A DNA stretch of 31,104 nt from a virus, in IMG/VR virus record IMGVR_UViG_3300010153_000053, positions 1 to 31,104 of that record; one strand, written 5' to 3'. A program made the translations under genes and the position numbers. Positions 12,001 to 17,664 of the stretch are shown piece after piece. The number at the start of each line of letters is the position of its first letter. Position 1 is the stretch's first letter. The notes beneath the pieces were generated by a model. It made no database searches. It worked only from the letters and a program-made list of their open reading frames with translations, and had not been told where the DNA came from.

Positions 12001-14258
12001 TTAGCAGGTGTTAACGTTTCATCAACTTCTGTATCGGCAGAATATCCTTCCGAAGTGTCACCTACTAAACCGTGTTCTTGTACTACTGGACTATCGATTC
12101 CTAAATCAGATGCATACACATCTATGTATCCGCCGGGCGCATGTAGTGTCATACCTGAACCAATTGCATGGATTATAGAATCGTAAACATACTCTGCACC
12201 GCTTACTAATGTATCAGATGAAGGTACAGTTTTCTCTACCATTAGTAGAGGTTGTACAGTACCACTCATACTTGCACCAGTTAAATCAATCGCACTGTAA
12301 TGTATCTCTACAAATGGAGAAAGTGATGGAGTCAAGGCTGCTAATCTAGGTACGTGAAGTATAGCGACTCTACTTTCTTTAGAAGGTGTGACATGATAAT
12401 CTCTAATGTTACTATCGTGATGAGTTTCATCGTTATCCGCATCGTACTTGTTATATTGCGGTATTGGACCTTTTAGAGCAAATGGGGTATAATCAAAATC
12501 AGGACCGCCTATTGCAATCAGTTTTCTTTTACCAGCAGGTGGACTACTAGTGCCGTTGTAAGAATTGAATGCTACTGTTATTGTACTGGAACTAACAACA
12601 TTGTCTATTACTACATCATTGAAATCTCTATACACATCTACTAAACTATTTACAGCGACTTGTTTTTCTATTCCTTTATGCATATCGCTATACATCACGT
12701 CAACAATATCTGCGTTACCGTTACCTTGTTGGTCTATTATTTCATCAATAGCCTTTGGTAACATGCGTAAGAAAGTGTGTCCTTCAACATGATTCTTAAT
12801 GTGTCTACCGCTATGTCCTATTTGGAAATCTTCGCTCAGAGTAGTAGGCCACACTACTGCAAATGGATTATTTGCATCAGATGTGGTTGTAGCAATAGTA
12901 CTAGAATAAACAAATCCATGGTTTTCAAAATCACTTTCATCGATTATCATTTGCCCTGTTCTATCTATAATCTGAGAAGTATAATGAGGCGGTTGATATG
13001 GTTTAGATGTTCCACTATCAATCAATAAGTCTGCACCAACTACAACGAAGTGATTATCTACATTAGCACTTCTAGAAGTATTCAGAACACCTATTAATCC
13101 GTTATTACTATTACTTGTATTAATAAAATCTAAATGGATACTAGATACAGTTAATGTAGGGTTTGTATTTTCTAGATTATTTATAGAATGTAATCTTAAT
13201 CTTTCAGGAGGTTTTTGATTAGGTTTACTTGTTGAAGGCGTTATACCATCAGGATTAACTAATATATTGTATGGTACATGAGATATACTTCTAACAACAG
13301 TTGAGCCTGAGGAAGAATCTAACACCTCGTAATTACCTGAACTGTACGGTGAAGAAGTAAAATCAATAGTACCAGTAGTTACTGTATTGCCCGTAAGTTT
13401 TGATGCGAGTAACTGAGCATCTGTTTTTGTCATAGTTAATACTGATAACCCACTACTACTTGTGTGTGCACTGTAAGTAAAAACATCTTCAATAGGAGCG
13501 ATAGGCTCTTCAAATCTGTATAGAAGTAAAGTGTCACTATCCGATAACGGGGAGTTACCTTCTATCATTGAAGTCTTGAATGATGCATTAAGATGAATGC
13601 CTTCCATCGTACCTCTAAACTTACCACCTTTACCTCCGATGTATGTTTGCTTGGTAGAGGGCTTTAGCGCTAAGTCTCTGTCTTTGATAGATTGCCTTAC
13701 AACTAACTCCCCGTTAATGTATAGTTCTATGGCTGTGGTTCTTACCGTCGCTATTACATGAATCAAAGGTCTATGGTTTTTGTTTAGTTCAGTCGCATCG
13801 TCTCTGCTACTAACGAATCTGTTGTACGAATCTTGTAGACCTTGGTACTCAATATGTGGATATACAGTACCTTCGTATCTATCTGTTGCTAAGGTTGCTG
13901 TGGTTAGATAGTATCTTTCTTCACCACCTTCACCTTCCATAAATACCTCAAAAGATGCAGGGCCGGGTGTGTCTACATGACCGAGTGAAAGTTTGTATTG
14001 ACCTTCTTTCTCTATTATTGTACCGCCGCAATCAGGCATTACCCACGCTTCTATTGTTAGATTCTTATTGAAAATACCCGATGTTGCTACGCTATCACGT
14101 GTAGATAATGGCGCATTCTCGGATAGGATAACTCGTACATCGTCAGTTCCTCTTGTAGTTCTATGTCCTAATTCGCTAAAGTCACCTTCGGGAACTATAA
14201 TACTGTCAGTGATACCATTGAAAAAGAAGCCATGAGTCTTACGGCTAATTACTGTCAT
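1..14258 (-). CDS. Giant tail tip/receptor-binding fibre-like protein (C-terminus outside window)
   Basis: One reading frame starts at the ATG at 14258-14256 and shows no stop before base 1, giving at least 4752 residues. The start follows a GGGGGAAG ribosome binding site and lies 19 bases after the preceding stop. Residues about 10-250 read as a LamG/concanavalin-A-like domain: an LTIEAWVMP strand at 67-75, YINGELV at 180-186, an IGGKGGKFRGTMEG strand near 207-220 and LLLYRF at 244-249. The rest is rich in Gly, Ser, Thr, Asn, His and Trp with few Cys, as in beta-structured adhesins. Parts near 9270-9780 look like small beta-barrels with a GDxI/L motif. No transmembrane segment or signal peptide is seen. 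Its place as last gene after the tape measure and distal tail genes fits a tail tip or host-binding fibre. Fusion with a tail hub (Tal-like) protein is possible. No enzymatic domain was recognised. Confidence 0.85.
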   Translation of the reverse strand, partial: MTVISRKTHGFFFNGITDSIIVPEGDFSELGHRTTRGTDDVRVILSENAPLSTRDSVATSGIFNKNLTIEAWVMPDCGGTIIEKEGQYKLSLGHVDTPGPASFEVFMEGEGGEERYYLTTATLATDRYEGTVYPHIEYQGLQDSYNRFVSSRDDATELNKNHRPLIHVIATVRTTAIELYINGELVVRQSIKDRDLALKPSTKQTYIGGKGGKFRGTMEGIHLNASFKTSMIEGNSPLSDSDTLLLYRFEEPIAPIEDVFTYSAHTSSSGLSVLTMTKTDAQLLASKLTGNTVTTGTIDFTSSPYSSGNYEVLDSSSGSTVVRSISHVPYNILVNPDGITPSTSKPNQKPPERLRLHSINNLENTNPTLTVSSIHLDFINTSNSNNGLIGVLNTSRSANVDNHFVVVGADLLIDSGTSKPYQPPHYTSQIIDRTGQMIIDESDFENHGFVYSSTIATTTSDANNPFAVVWPTTLSEDFQIGHSGRHIKNHVEGHTFLRMLPKAIDEIIDQQGNGNADIVDVMYSDMHKGIEKQVAVNSLVDVYRDFNDVVIDNVVSSSTITVAFNSYNGTSSPPAGKRKLIAIGGPDFDYTPFALKGPIPQYNKYDADNDETHHDSNIRDYHVTPSKESRVAILHVPRLAALTPSLSPFVEIHYSAIDLTGASMSGTVQPLLMVEKTVPSSDTLVSGAEYVYDSIIHAIGSGMTLHAPGGYIDVYASDLGIDSPVVQEHGLVGDTSEGYSADTEVDETLTPANYTPRNNADSIQNGTPQAIIESVSTSGLHNSAFNRLYLNKIDQTKTLIDKGSYSRLAPDVVLDSGSAGQFDTGTVSSSSPIHETYDIIDNHILADTNDADFRIFIQPTDRRRSMQLANVNLSTRFNRATILYLMSRAKVRSIEESVGDEGGYTTLSCIGVGDSLISRSIDFTGKGSPDSHIVKEIEPNAPVVTVTLGGPGQGAMDTRPVFQRSMLAHEAYSTRRSYAVTATKLVVPNNDTGTLHIKPLNNESEDLASWGTYGFPRYGRIHLQDGSSAKYTSKTGTTFVFAAATLGSGDFISNNGSEYLSIAKLLNALGYMKGPTSGTVTINGNFTIYNESGFGENSDLENGTTVNDRMHQTMNDVQHDYQLGTQYASTRALAEIPVFAEQFFHDSVGPNNAFKIHVDATHTAHTYNPSPVGRRQKSENELADREAHSAYSTAISNNTHVPSTSVIKWDATNLKLYVNDIGIFPAATTSASTFQDIDTQLRYRKVFLNSGDWAWYRNNPSSDGYLQIGLVNNSLYNMTEKFTEFLQPGVSVFIGGPVVDDSVRAISSDILTPSSDYENRDEYYYDAASVKTQGGNVDYGLRQYVSAVEFKAGPESNPHAARIDSKRATGKVLSATVAKLSAYNDKAITVTLSADDFVKFPNLGYDTLADAPSATGDLGYEVQYNDNGTIYKYQYHGHIKTINSVATPKNSITLVLQSSGSTYPVVSYGITITNALGSGYSNSHTGAMTASAGTPNDIFTVGDSIFIANGTNRGEITAVSSTTITVGGGITGNISDGTELYGHGLPDGIDITLTSKRRTILGTSVSAIVSDGSQYYRELKNSLNITDVTITAMSSSAITVDGASGKNVNDLHGMNVKKGDTLYYYNDDTVDKIRRIGIVSTVESANASGVQTINMTASVPSLPGSGTIKLATWIGDYEDKDAVLNATWINPYAQGGLRDGDTVWANMSYNNPHAVEGLFAKSRGVLNESQVWNAFDNGAGELDTTNPRDSIPLENFLIGNTCLETARNYVQHVNRTVEENYLALGLTSAQAPVVAYIDPYLSTDEHARVLLYNVAHDKEFIAFQDIHMQVQTSSQATQIGWPKEVVESGDTSRTELHKVNAAYNGSGPSPWTTQIDVTNGFLSQNPYIRSTQQSKYIESAYAHDLANRHTEDLLDSTTYGDTTAVLSSSNVRLPTDGRKIEGARLYGKAHGHHVHTGYSYGGEVSGLSTGYSLTPRTNDSVVLFKIANPLHSFSRIPNNNVSVYVEELSSLRTDTTGCSLRDPSTFFDTPDGTRVIPAFLCLKGIRNTTLDLSSHGESRLQHLPQWKDMDFIRRLTIDLGVVSQKDSVVNTLAGAEEIVRLVNQHAALTARVQTGSAHDPAPFWDVDNGDRGTHMGYIRAHIGREVQDLNGNVGYTIVLHSTVPGASGRNFCAWLDNSNGQTSYQPQFLVGHGGRWRNFWALPDEREGENMHPAPMPLNKHGRPFAPITTLQQYITSSNSGEDVISVADYDDNAVMRAVSDSISGKGHNTINTESLDIKGSSSSLIKGLRTGTNAIGRINFGGLVASGVPGWSPHAGKWGCGEQNSDSYTKRYGTLSTTTYSSYIPTKDISSDVVGNEPIYGFRFKNNIGADSGVRFIYKKIGDAFANSNTSLPNTIDDEVCVFFDDRDVAQGGFTIGKHVQGSGDITGRMEIASTTTIDGSSVDITTTEHSWLGGKWRGVPSPDCTILVDDIVLSGTKLTITHKVPFTTSFGSDKLGYYGFPKENGVIHISGYKETSSPAAIANVGYTASYTYRDGDVFYGIQGITSTQLSTFNANKQISSSANWTCLLTDEIMAAVTAAAINAGEEINTEDGLTFDCTNMYAADGKTLGEWGVSPNAIKIRSYDTKNKIKPLNKSFTATLHQDQGIKAAHLEFGEIEKAVRPSGTADWTFGTSRAVTDTLIDDSSRNVDCGYVPYTLLQINTVAKGSNANTATPVLVDSQNVPVDINNWSEGLRGLQFTRSCGDHILPKIDNPHVIIDVSESTSFGLRAKLTQRAFHFIIPRYRPSPTPSLVSAPERKRIWISPTKSIVATAKMTTSSDVTTLEWVADTATENWPTAEGSIDLLTSLYASTDNTREFDGLRSIGSVFSEPIVYFRGGKSSKDHSVPLFFGGGFSGVTLDVNDGTQNDYSTFYTHPYSTGPTGVTGLQNANEISTSYAMLDGNAMFAFFPGAALCNQHRGSITPPAFNQQNILAPDLSKGGVTYSAGEIKAKPVPLVLRFAHPTARYEDHADGTDSKTTYLIFGPGQAFPFTQEVADADSGNAANTKEPFPGRVIVSGSTWASIPLDESIANSRHVFPNHIVNEKYNFMPPSKVYYDATAGFHWRAMVNWESPAGYCWKGKFSQRPEHGRHYGQQFNDDTPHDVTGTAQIGYDLTHIHPKMHTPTIGFGITMAADTVWHMDGGFHPGGSWLDNQITFNPPHAGKSAARVLSSNWERANQIHPTAFRTSGVLTGRILDYIGNGSEAVATADAKMEYIVVDATRCQNGEELATVLGAAINAFPGAGALKSLGGTHMPSMGNAMRQDRYGWIPLAGTSDYDHTTDAGNYVETPSSSSQTTLEQLPTSGWIRLHQGTNTRFACYHSREVLADSSNWKVRFYLAPNRINGLNLLEAPETWEKYIDDDGTSFTEAISSSYTLYVWSKAGTMRFNNENVSTRDHMTQVHFSGIVDAVDRTKPIGAIGWHGERYSYLNSLKINTTITKNTSSTTTSGYAAGLGAYHEMLNFSPYGTAGTVMNVHSNIPVVAPMQGSPESTPTIDGIGNALGTHLVKSGFYSKFNLGSGSSEGWDTYTYNFNDTDETGNANQWVAPTNYTTTLPKELTTPQGLYSSAFLVVSYECESSLIAKYDRDGITANGDWLQVIGQGSNPITYAGTTQWDERFHGQDRFVAPANAGPNVEALIVEDTIVPVGTPSNGNWADTLFSGGSGTYFFSATPTDLKLQNATPGLNKTGDLLFDLDHSVGSALLQTDDAERNTSADKYAAAHSSGFPINYWMGDVNALQMYQDSAAKNFSVENIVWKRMDGGNLSMPAINARGLGAVPWMTRVKSNTAYQTGEKIYGNVRFSFETTNSAMMPILQAQELAHPELMRKHPYKIGNVLNIPNEEIQFQSITVRDETGQVHKIEGGSPLGTIIRGFRIPENRGVKGNAPALANSGKIPNLKVQLPDPNSIPGNIVVRSGFDPIQAYQHETIGTGGMIHPDMGESHIGHLFDNSVASPRQAPTYENHNWERINPVTFDSELGAWNDNSPLQTSYELHDRTLFFHVTKMGHTHTHRYPTVYTHTSGVENDVVSVTAWNSSTSILTIDTTHGSNILNANVFDAGFGTKEDTRKFLRVYNPTTDEGAVCTYIAQSDNTLDVVGDVNFATFMAGQTVTNLKVVPSYYIPAGSNRFFAARRLRDHAEVSGNSPDMANTLYYVSGQTIGYDAYSKPVLTPMPFPRMGHHFVTPTMPMLPGHWAHPAYQSLYRRHLIDYQMTNGFVDSSLVADNTTSTNKKAAVATAIGTGGITENIHAMDAEINFSGVNAAPSPPSDIHGGAFTLMFESGVKYDGYGVLASSDGTSTTLAATVNKAGGHSIVLEAASEYTQSRHFPDPAEVGAYQIVIQPNVFHNQLVGYHNNSGAALTSQQINTVIGIKMDSDGNVDRTKGGMTLVLAKATQADVRGCEVFINEAILDISNDQGSQFTNIPPLMLYNHVGVQLTESPAFTRKGFPYSTMFSDATPAHTLHIPWWSILHKNAIKHNGSAVSEATNYRKLSQYSPEDYYMFMRSTFGSIGSQLTINGYTSLYFDIYDKYNKSISLNPKCTVVSFNTSGTIVVDNANTFPMYPYYKQEVQYTGKNGTIYSKELTSVSGDTAATINIPKTLTLGAKSGADSFWDNIYDDAILTLTHSYNTLPAGEILTNKRKSVFANILPDIINGNQDTYSNHVPDAFLCMWHPNLGRPNTYFSDNTSRSWKGNAVNKAAYNSLPEHFETIHYHD

Positions 14259-14277
14259 CCGTCTTCCCCCAAGTTAT

Positions 14278-15390
14278 CTAAGATAGAATCAAATTATCTA
14301 TCGGTGCGAATATCATATTAAAATTGTAAACCGACTCTCCAGCATCGTATGTAATGTCAAACTTTTGCACCGACCCTTGTATCCCAGTAGTTTCCTCCTT
14401 CATAGAAAAATCTACACTGGCTGGTAAATCATTTCCTTCTGATGTTTTATCATGTCCATCGTAATTACCAGTAGGCATGAAGAAATTCCTCGCAACATAT
14501 TGGTCACCACCAGTTGCTTTCAAAGTAGAGTTATACGGTATCTGTATTCCAACAATGTAATCTTTTACCTCACTTTGTCTACCGTTTTTTCTGTTAAAGA
14601 AATCACTCACCGGACCTCTTCTCTTACTGTTGTTGATTATGCCGTATAAATCCATAGTTTTGTCACCAGCAGATTTTTTTCCACCGTCTGACCCTCCAGC
14701 GAACTTGTTGATAGTAGGAGGTTGTAAGAAAACCCGATTCGTTGCAAGTTTAATTTGAAACTTAGGGGTAGTTCTACTCATAGCGCTGTTTTTACCTAAA
14801 CTAGTCATTGCTATATTTACGATACAATTAGATGGTGCATCGTTATAATCTAGACCTTCAACGGGCGTAGCGGTAAAGTCTGAACTTAATTGAGCGTTGA
14901 TATATGCAACAACCGCAGTTGCTAATTGAACAGATGTAGCGTCGCTAGTATTCACTAATACAGTTGGACTACTACCTGAGCCACCATTAGAAGAATAAGC
15001 AGTACCACCAGTAGAACTAGTAGTTGTAAAAGATATTAATTTATTAGCACCATTTATTGCTGTATCAAAAGTTTGTAATACTAAATTATAATTTAATAAC
15101 ATACTGAGATTACTTGCGGTAGTAAATTGAAGACCAGTGTTTGTTAATCCAAAATTAATTGTAGCATTGTGTGCTGTACTCTTTGTACCCTCTCTATCGT
15201 CTGCAATGATGCCTTGAATATTTATCATAGCACTGTTAACGTTCAAATCCATACCTATACGCTTACTTCCAGTGAACGGTATAGGTGAGCCTCCTACCTT
15301 ACGAGAAGTACTGAGAACCATAGTGGTAGCGTCTAGTTCGATGGTGTTACCATTTTCTTGTACTAATCTAATTGGAATGCCCCCAGCCAT
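14278..15390 (-). CDS. Distal tail/minor tail protein candidate
   Basis: A 370-residue protein beginning with ATG at 15390, with an AGGTAGGTGA ribosome binding site inside the end of the tape measure gene. The N-terminal 60 residues carry a beta-rich segment around GSKRIGMDLNVNSAMINIQG, followed by an S/T/G-rich linker near 125-145. A helix resembling the AxxLAxxINA pattern of phage structural proteins lies near 155-170. The last 70 residues are again beta-rich and end in a YNFNMIFAP strand. There is no signal peptide or membrane segment. The position between the tape measure and the giant fibre gene is that of a distal tail (Dit) or baseplate adaptor protein in siphoviruses. The role is inferred from position, since no family motif is decisive. 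Confidence 0.7.
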   Translation of the reverse strand: MAGGIPIRLVQENGNTIELDATTMVLSTSRKVGGSPIPFTGSKRIGMDLNVNSAMINIQGIIADDREGTKSTAHNATINFGLTNTGLQFTTASNLSMLLNYNLVLQTFDTAINGANKLISFTTTSSTGGTAYSSNGGSGSSPTVLVNTSDATSVQLATAVVAYINAQLSSDFTATPVEGLDYNDAPSNCIVNIAMTSLGKNSAMSRTTPKFQIKLATNRVFLQPPTINKFAGGSDGGKKSAGDKTMDLYGIINNSKRRGPVSDFFNRKNGRQSEVKDYIVGIQIPYNSTLKATGGDQYVARNFFMPTGNYDGHDKTSEGNDLPASVDFSMKEETTGIQGSVQKFDITYDAGESVYNFNMIFAPIDNLILS

Positions 15391-15394
15391 TCAA

Positions 15395-16318
15395 TCACCT
15401 ACCTCTACCTACACCACCGATACTGCGTGACATTTCTTGTTGTACTAAGTCGCTGATTTCTCTTGCTAATTGTCTTTTATCAGTACGGTCAGTAAGCCCG
15501 CTTAAATTGAATGTCATATTGAAAGTGTGGCCTCTGCCACCACTAGGTGAATCTCCACCTCCACCGCCACCAGTGACAGCATTTATGGCGCTACTTCCTA
15601 AATCTTTTACTCCGCCAACTATTGATTTACCAAAATTAAACACCCCTTTCAAAGCGCCACCAATTTTATCAAAGACCATGCCTAATGTTTTATCATATAC
15701 TGCCGTCATAACGTTTGTAACAGTATCCCAAGCACTGCCTATTGTATCAAATACACTTAACGCTGCTATTTTTAGACTACGAAATGCATTTCCAAAAGTA
15801 ACATCAAATATAGTACCCATACCACTAAAAATAAGTTTTGAAATAGTTTTGATTCCGTTAAAGGCTAAGGAAGCACCTGCTTTTAATCCCGACCATAGTT
15901 TACCAAAAGTACCATTCCATATAGTTTTGACATTATCTAGGGCTTTACCCCACTCACCTTTGAATATGTTAACCCAAAACATCATTCCCTCTTTCATCAG
16001 ATTCCATATCGGCATAATAGTAGCATTCCATAAACTTCGCATCCCACTGAGTAAAATACCAAATACAGATTTTATAGCATTTAAGTTTGCTATTGATTTT
16101 GCTTTGTACCAATCCCATAAAGGACCAATTGTTTTATCCCATAAGTCTTTCATTTCTTTGAATACTTTTCGCGCTACTTTACCAGCAGCCTTGAGTGCTT
16201 TACCGAGTGAACTACCTATACTACTGGCTACACTACCGAGTGTACTCATCATGCTACCTATACCACTTAGAGCACTAGTCGTAGAAGCCAAAGAATTGAG
16301 TAACGCTCCTAGTGCCAT
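15395..16318 (-). CDS. Tape measure protein (short)
   Basis: A 307-residue protein with ATG at 16318, 1 base after the chaperone T stop, and a GGGAAG ribosome binding site. The N-terminus (1-45) is a small-residue-rich helix of Ala/Gly/Ser. Residues 50-215 alternate amphipathic Trp-rich helices (for example LWDKTIGPLWDWY, repeated LW and IWN steps) with hydrophobic stretches, as in tape measure proteins. A Gly-rich linker near 247-266 (GGGGGG) precedes a C-terminal domain of the type NMTFNLSGLTD followed by an acidic/basic helix ending in a GVGRGR tail. This composition and the position directly after the G/GT chaperones identify a tape measure. At about 1.5 angstrom per residue it would specify a tail near 45 nm, which is short. 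A complete antisense frame over the same bases is treated as a shadow. Confidence 0.88.
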   Translation of the reverse strand: MALGALLNSLASTTSALSGIGSMMSTLGSVASSIGSSLGKALKAAGKVARKVFKEMKDLWDKTIGPLWDWYKAKSIANLNAIKSVFGILLSGMRSLWNATIMPIWNLMKEGMMFWVNIFKGEWGKALDNVKTIWNGTFGKLWSGLKAGASLAFNGIKTISKLIFSGMGTIFDVTFGNAFRSLKIAALSVFDTIGSAWDTVTNVMTAVYDKTLGMVFDKIGGALKGVFNFGKSIVGGVKDLGSSAINAVTGGGGGGDSPSGGRGHTFNMTFNLSGLTDRTDKRQLAREISDLVQQEMSRSIGGVGRGR

Positions 16319-16319
16319 A

Positions 16320-16613
16320 CTAATCTTCCCTCTCTAAAAATGAATAATCAAAATCTACTACATCACTACTTTCTGTATTATTTTCTAGGTTCTGTTTTTT
16401 CTCTGCTAGGCGCTCTTCTTCATTGACAGCAAGTGCCCATGATAGAGATTGTTTGAAGACGCCCTCGCTCATATGGTATACCTCATGTAGTGATATGCTG
16501 TAATGTTTCGCTACGATGTATGCGAACAACTGCATCTGCATTTCTAAATCACTAGGGTTTTTAATTACCTTTTTCTTTAGAAATTGCCGAACCCTCAGTT
16601 GCTCGCTTTCGTA
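16320..16613 (-). CDS. Tail assembly chaperone T part, made as G-T frameshift fusion
   Basis: This is the -1 frame downstream of the slippery heptamer in gene G. It is open from 16613 to the TAG at 16320-16322 (97 residues: 24 linker residues, then the 73 from the ATG at 16541). The ATG at 16541 has no Shine-Dalgarno site in front of it, so independent initiation is unlikely. Entry by frameshifting gives a G-T fusion of about 212 residues. The T part has a helical region (residues after MQMQLFAYIVAKHYSIS) and an acidic C-terminus ending DFDYSFLERED. In lambda and many siphoviruses the G and GT proteins load the tape measure and recruit tail tube subunits. The tape measure gene begins 2 bases after this stop. 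Confidence 0.85.
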   Translation of the reverse strand, partial: YESEQLRVRQFLKKKVIKNPSDLEMQMQLFAYIVAKHYSISLHEVYHMSEGVFKQSLSWALAVNEEERLAEKKQNLENNTESSDVVDFDYSFLERED

Positions 16614-16957
16614 AAACCCCCCTGCATTGCCTCCGCCAGTTCATCGGGCTTTGGTAATAGAGAGGCTATTTGTTGACCGACATATGCGTTTAAGTTCATC
16701 ATGTCGTCTACGGTAAGTTCCGGGTTTGTTCTTACGACCCAGTTTGAAAATGCGTAACGCCAGTATCCTTGAAGGTTTAGCGATATATCATCACCATTCA
16801 TCTGAAACATACTTTGTGCTGCTTGTTGTACATCAAAGAAAGTTAATTCTCTAATCCATACTTCCATCATTAAATCAGGATTTTCTTTGTCTACACGGAT
16901 TTCGTGTCGTTGTTCATTCTTCTTCGCCAGTAAGTTCTGTTTGTCTACTATCGTCAT
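16595..16957 (-). CDS. Tail assembly chaperone G
   Basis: A 120-residue protein with ATG at 16957, preceded by GGAAGTGA with a 6-base spacer. The start lies 44 bases inside the end of the upstream SAP-domain gene. The body is a compact alpha-helical chaperone-like fold: EVWIRELTFFDVQQAAQ, a YWRYAFSNWVV helix and an LTVDDMMNLNAYVGQQIASLLP helix. The end, QGGFTKASN, contains the GGG GGT TTT codons of the frameshift site. Size, position between tail tube and tape measure, and the frameshift into a second frame all match the lambda gpG/gpGT class. Sequence similarity to lambda G was not tested. Confidence 0.87.
   Translation of the reverse strand: MTIVDKQNLLAKKNEQRHEIRVDKENPDLMMEVWIRELTFFDVQQAAQSMFQMNGDDISLNLQGYWRYAFSNWVVRTNPELTVDDMMNLNAYVGQQIASLLPKPDELAEAMQGGFTKASN
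16613..16619 (-). promoter_or_regulatory. Programmed -1 ribosomal frameshift slippery site GGGTTTT
   Basis: On the coding strand the codons CAG GGG GGT TTT ACG occur six codons before the end of gene G (the last zero-frame codons are TTT ACG AAA GCG AGC AAC TGA). The heptamer G GGT TTT is a canonical X XXY YYZ slippery site. A -1 slip continues as TAC GAA AGC and stays open into the T frame to 16320. The run G6T4 lies at 16622-16613. No downstream stem-loop or pseudoknot was worked out. Confidence 0.88.
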
Positions 16958-17660
16958 CTGTTGTCACTTCCTCGGTTGCAGCCTCTTGCGAGGGGGCATC
17001 CGGTGTTACATCAGCAGACTCTTGCGAATGGGCTTCTGTTACACCTTGTGTCGGTTGCTCGACAATACCTGCGTCGTCGTGTCGTAGCCTTAACACTACC
17101 TCAGATTTAGTACCACGAATGGTAATTCCGCGTGCTTTGCATTCTTTTTGGAGTTCTCTTACGGTGAAAGAATTGTAATCAATTTCCCCACCAAACGGAT
17201 TATTAACTTCGGGGACTATCATCATTTCAAGATTTTCTTCAACATTTTGAACAGGCTTGTCAAAAGTAATTCCCACTGCATCTTCGATAGCATTTTCAAC
17301 AACTTCAGCAACTTCTTCCACCTTCTCTTGTATCTCTTCTACCACGTCTTCTACTACTTCGCTTATTGCGCTCCTAGCAGCCTCTACCCATGAAGGTTCT
17401 TCTTCCTCTATTTTCTCGATGATTGTTTTAACAGGTGTGTCTTCTATCTCTCTAGCGATAGGTTCAAACACAGTTTCTTCGGTAATTGTCTTACCTTCAT
17501 TAATCATTCTTAGAACCATAGAGTCTACTACGTTTCTAGAATTAGTTTTGAACAACTCTTGGTTGTACGGTATATCGACACTATCGATTAACCAATAAAC
17601 ATACTTTTCGTGAGAATTACGAGAGTAGAACTGAACTCTTTTTACAGCAGTTGGTAACAC
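16914..17660 (-). CDS. SAP-domain acidic protein in the tail module
   Basis: A 248-residue protein starting at GTG 17660, preceded by GAGGTGA with a 4-base spacer that includes the tail tube stop codon. Residues 1-85 form a mixed alpha/beta region (RVQFYSRNSHEKYVYWLID). Residues about 84-130 are a strongly acidic amphipathic helix with repeated VVE/EVVE steps, likely a coiled coil. Residues 163-196 match a SAP motif (FTVRELQKECKARGI, then GTKSEVVLRLR), a fold that usually binds DNA. The last 50 residues are a low-complexity E/Q/T/D tail. The end overlaps gene G by 44 bases. A nucleic-acid-binding type domain between tail tube and chaperones is unexpected. Binding to protein instead of DNA is possible, and no function is assigned. 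Confidence 0.8.
   Translation of the reverse strand: MLPTAVKRVQFYSRNSHEKYVYWLIDSVDIPYNQELFKTNSRNVVDSMVLRMINEGKTITEETVFEPIAREIEDTPVKTIIEKIEEEEPSWVEAARSAISEVVEDVVEEIQEKVEEVAEVVENAIEDAVGITFDKPVQNVEENLEMMIVPEVNNPFGGEIDYNSFTVRELQKECKARGITIRGTKSEVVLRLRHDDAGIVEQPTQGVTEAHSQESADVTPDAPSQEAATEEVTTDDDSRQTELTGEEE
16964..16971 (-). promoter_or_regulatory. Ribosome binding site GGAAGTGA of chaperone G
   Basis: GGAAGTGA followed by CAACAG and ATG 16957. The same octamer precedes the starts at 23404 and 26289. It lies inside the coding sequence of the SAP-domain gene. Confidence 0.6.
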
Positions 17661-17664
17661 TATT

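Noticed and set aside
1828-13028. Several plus-strand open frames of 60-170 codons opposite the giant gene (for example 2407-2916 and 11149-11550)
   Set aside because: They are antisense to one continuous minus-strand frame, have no recognisable domains and no consistent ribosome sites.
1-14258. Diversity-generating retroelement target in the fibre gene
   Set aside because: No reverse transcriptase or template repeat is visible in the window, and no pair of near-identical repeats with adenine changes was seen.
15372-16337. A 321-codon plus-strand open frame covering the tape measure gene
   Set aside because: It is exactly antisense to a convincing tape measure gene, has a Pro/Leu-rich low-complexity translation and no ribosome site. 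It is a shadow of the minus-strand gene.
16320-16541. Independent 73-residue gene starting at ATG 16541
   Set aside because: There is no ribosome site before this ATG, and the frame is open back to the slippery heptamer in gene G, so the frameshift fusion is the better reading.
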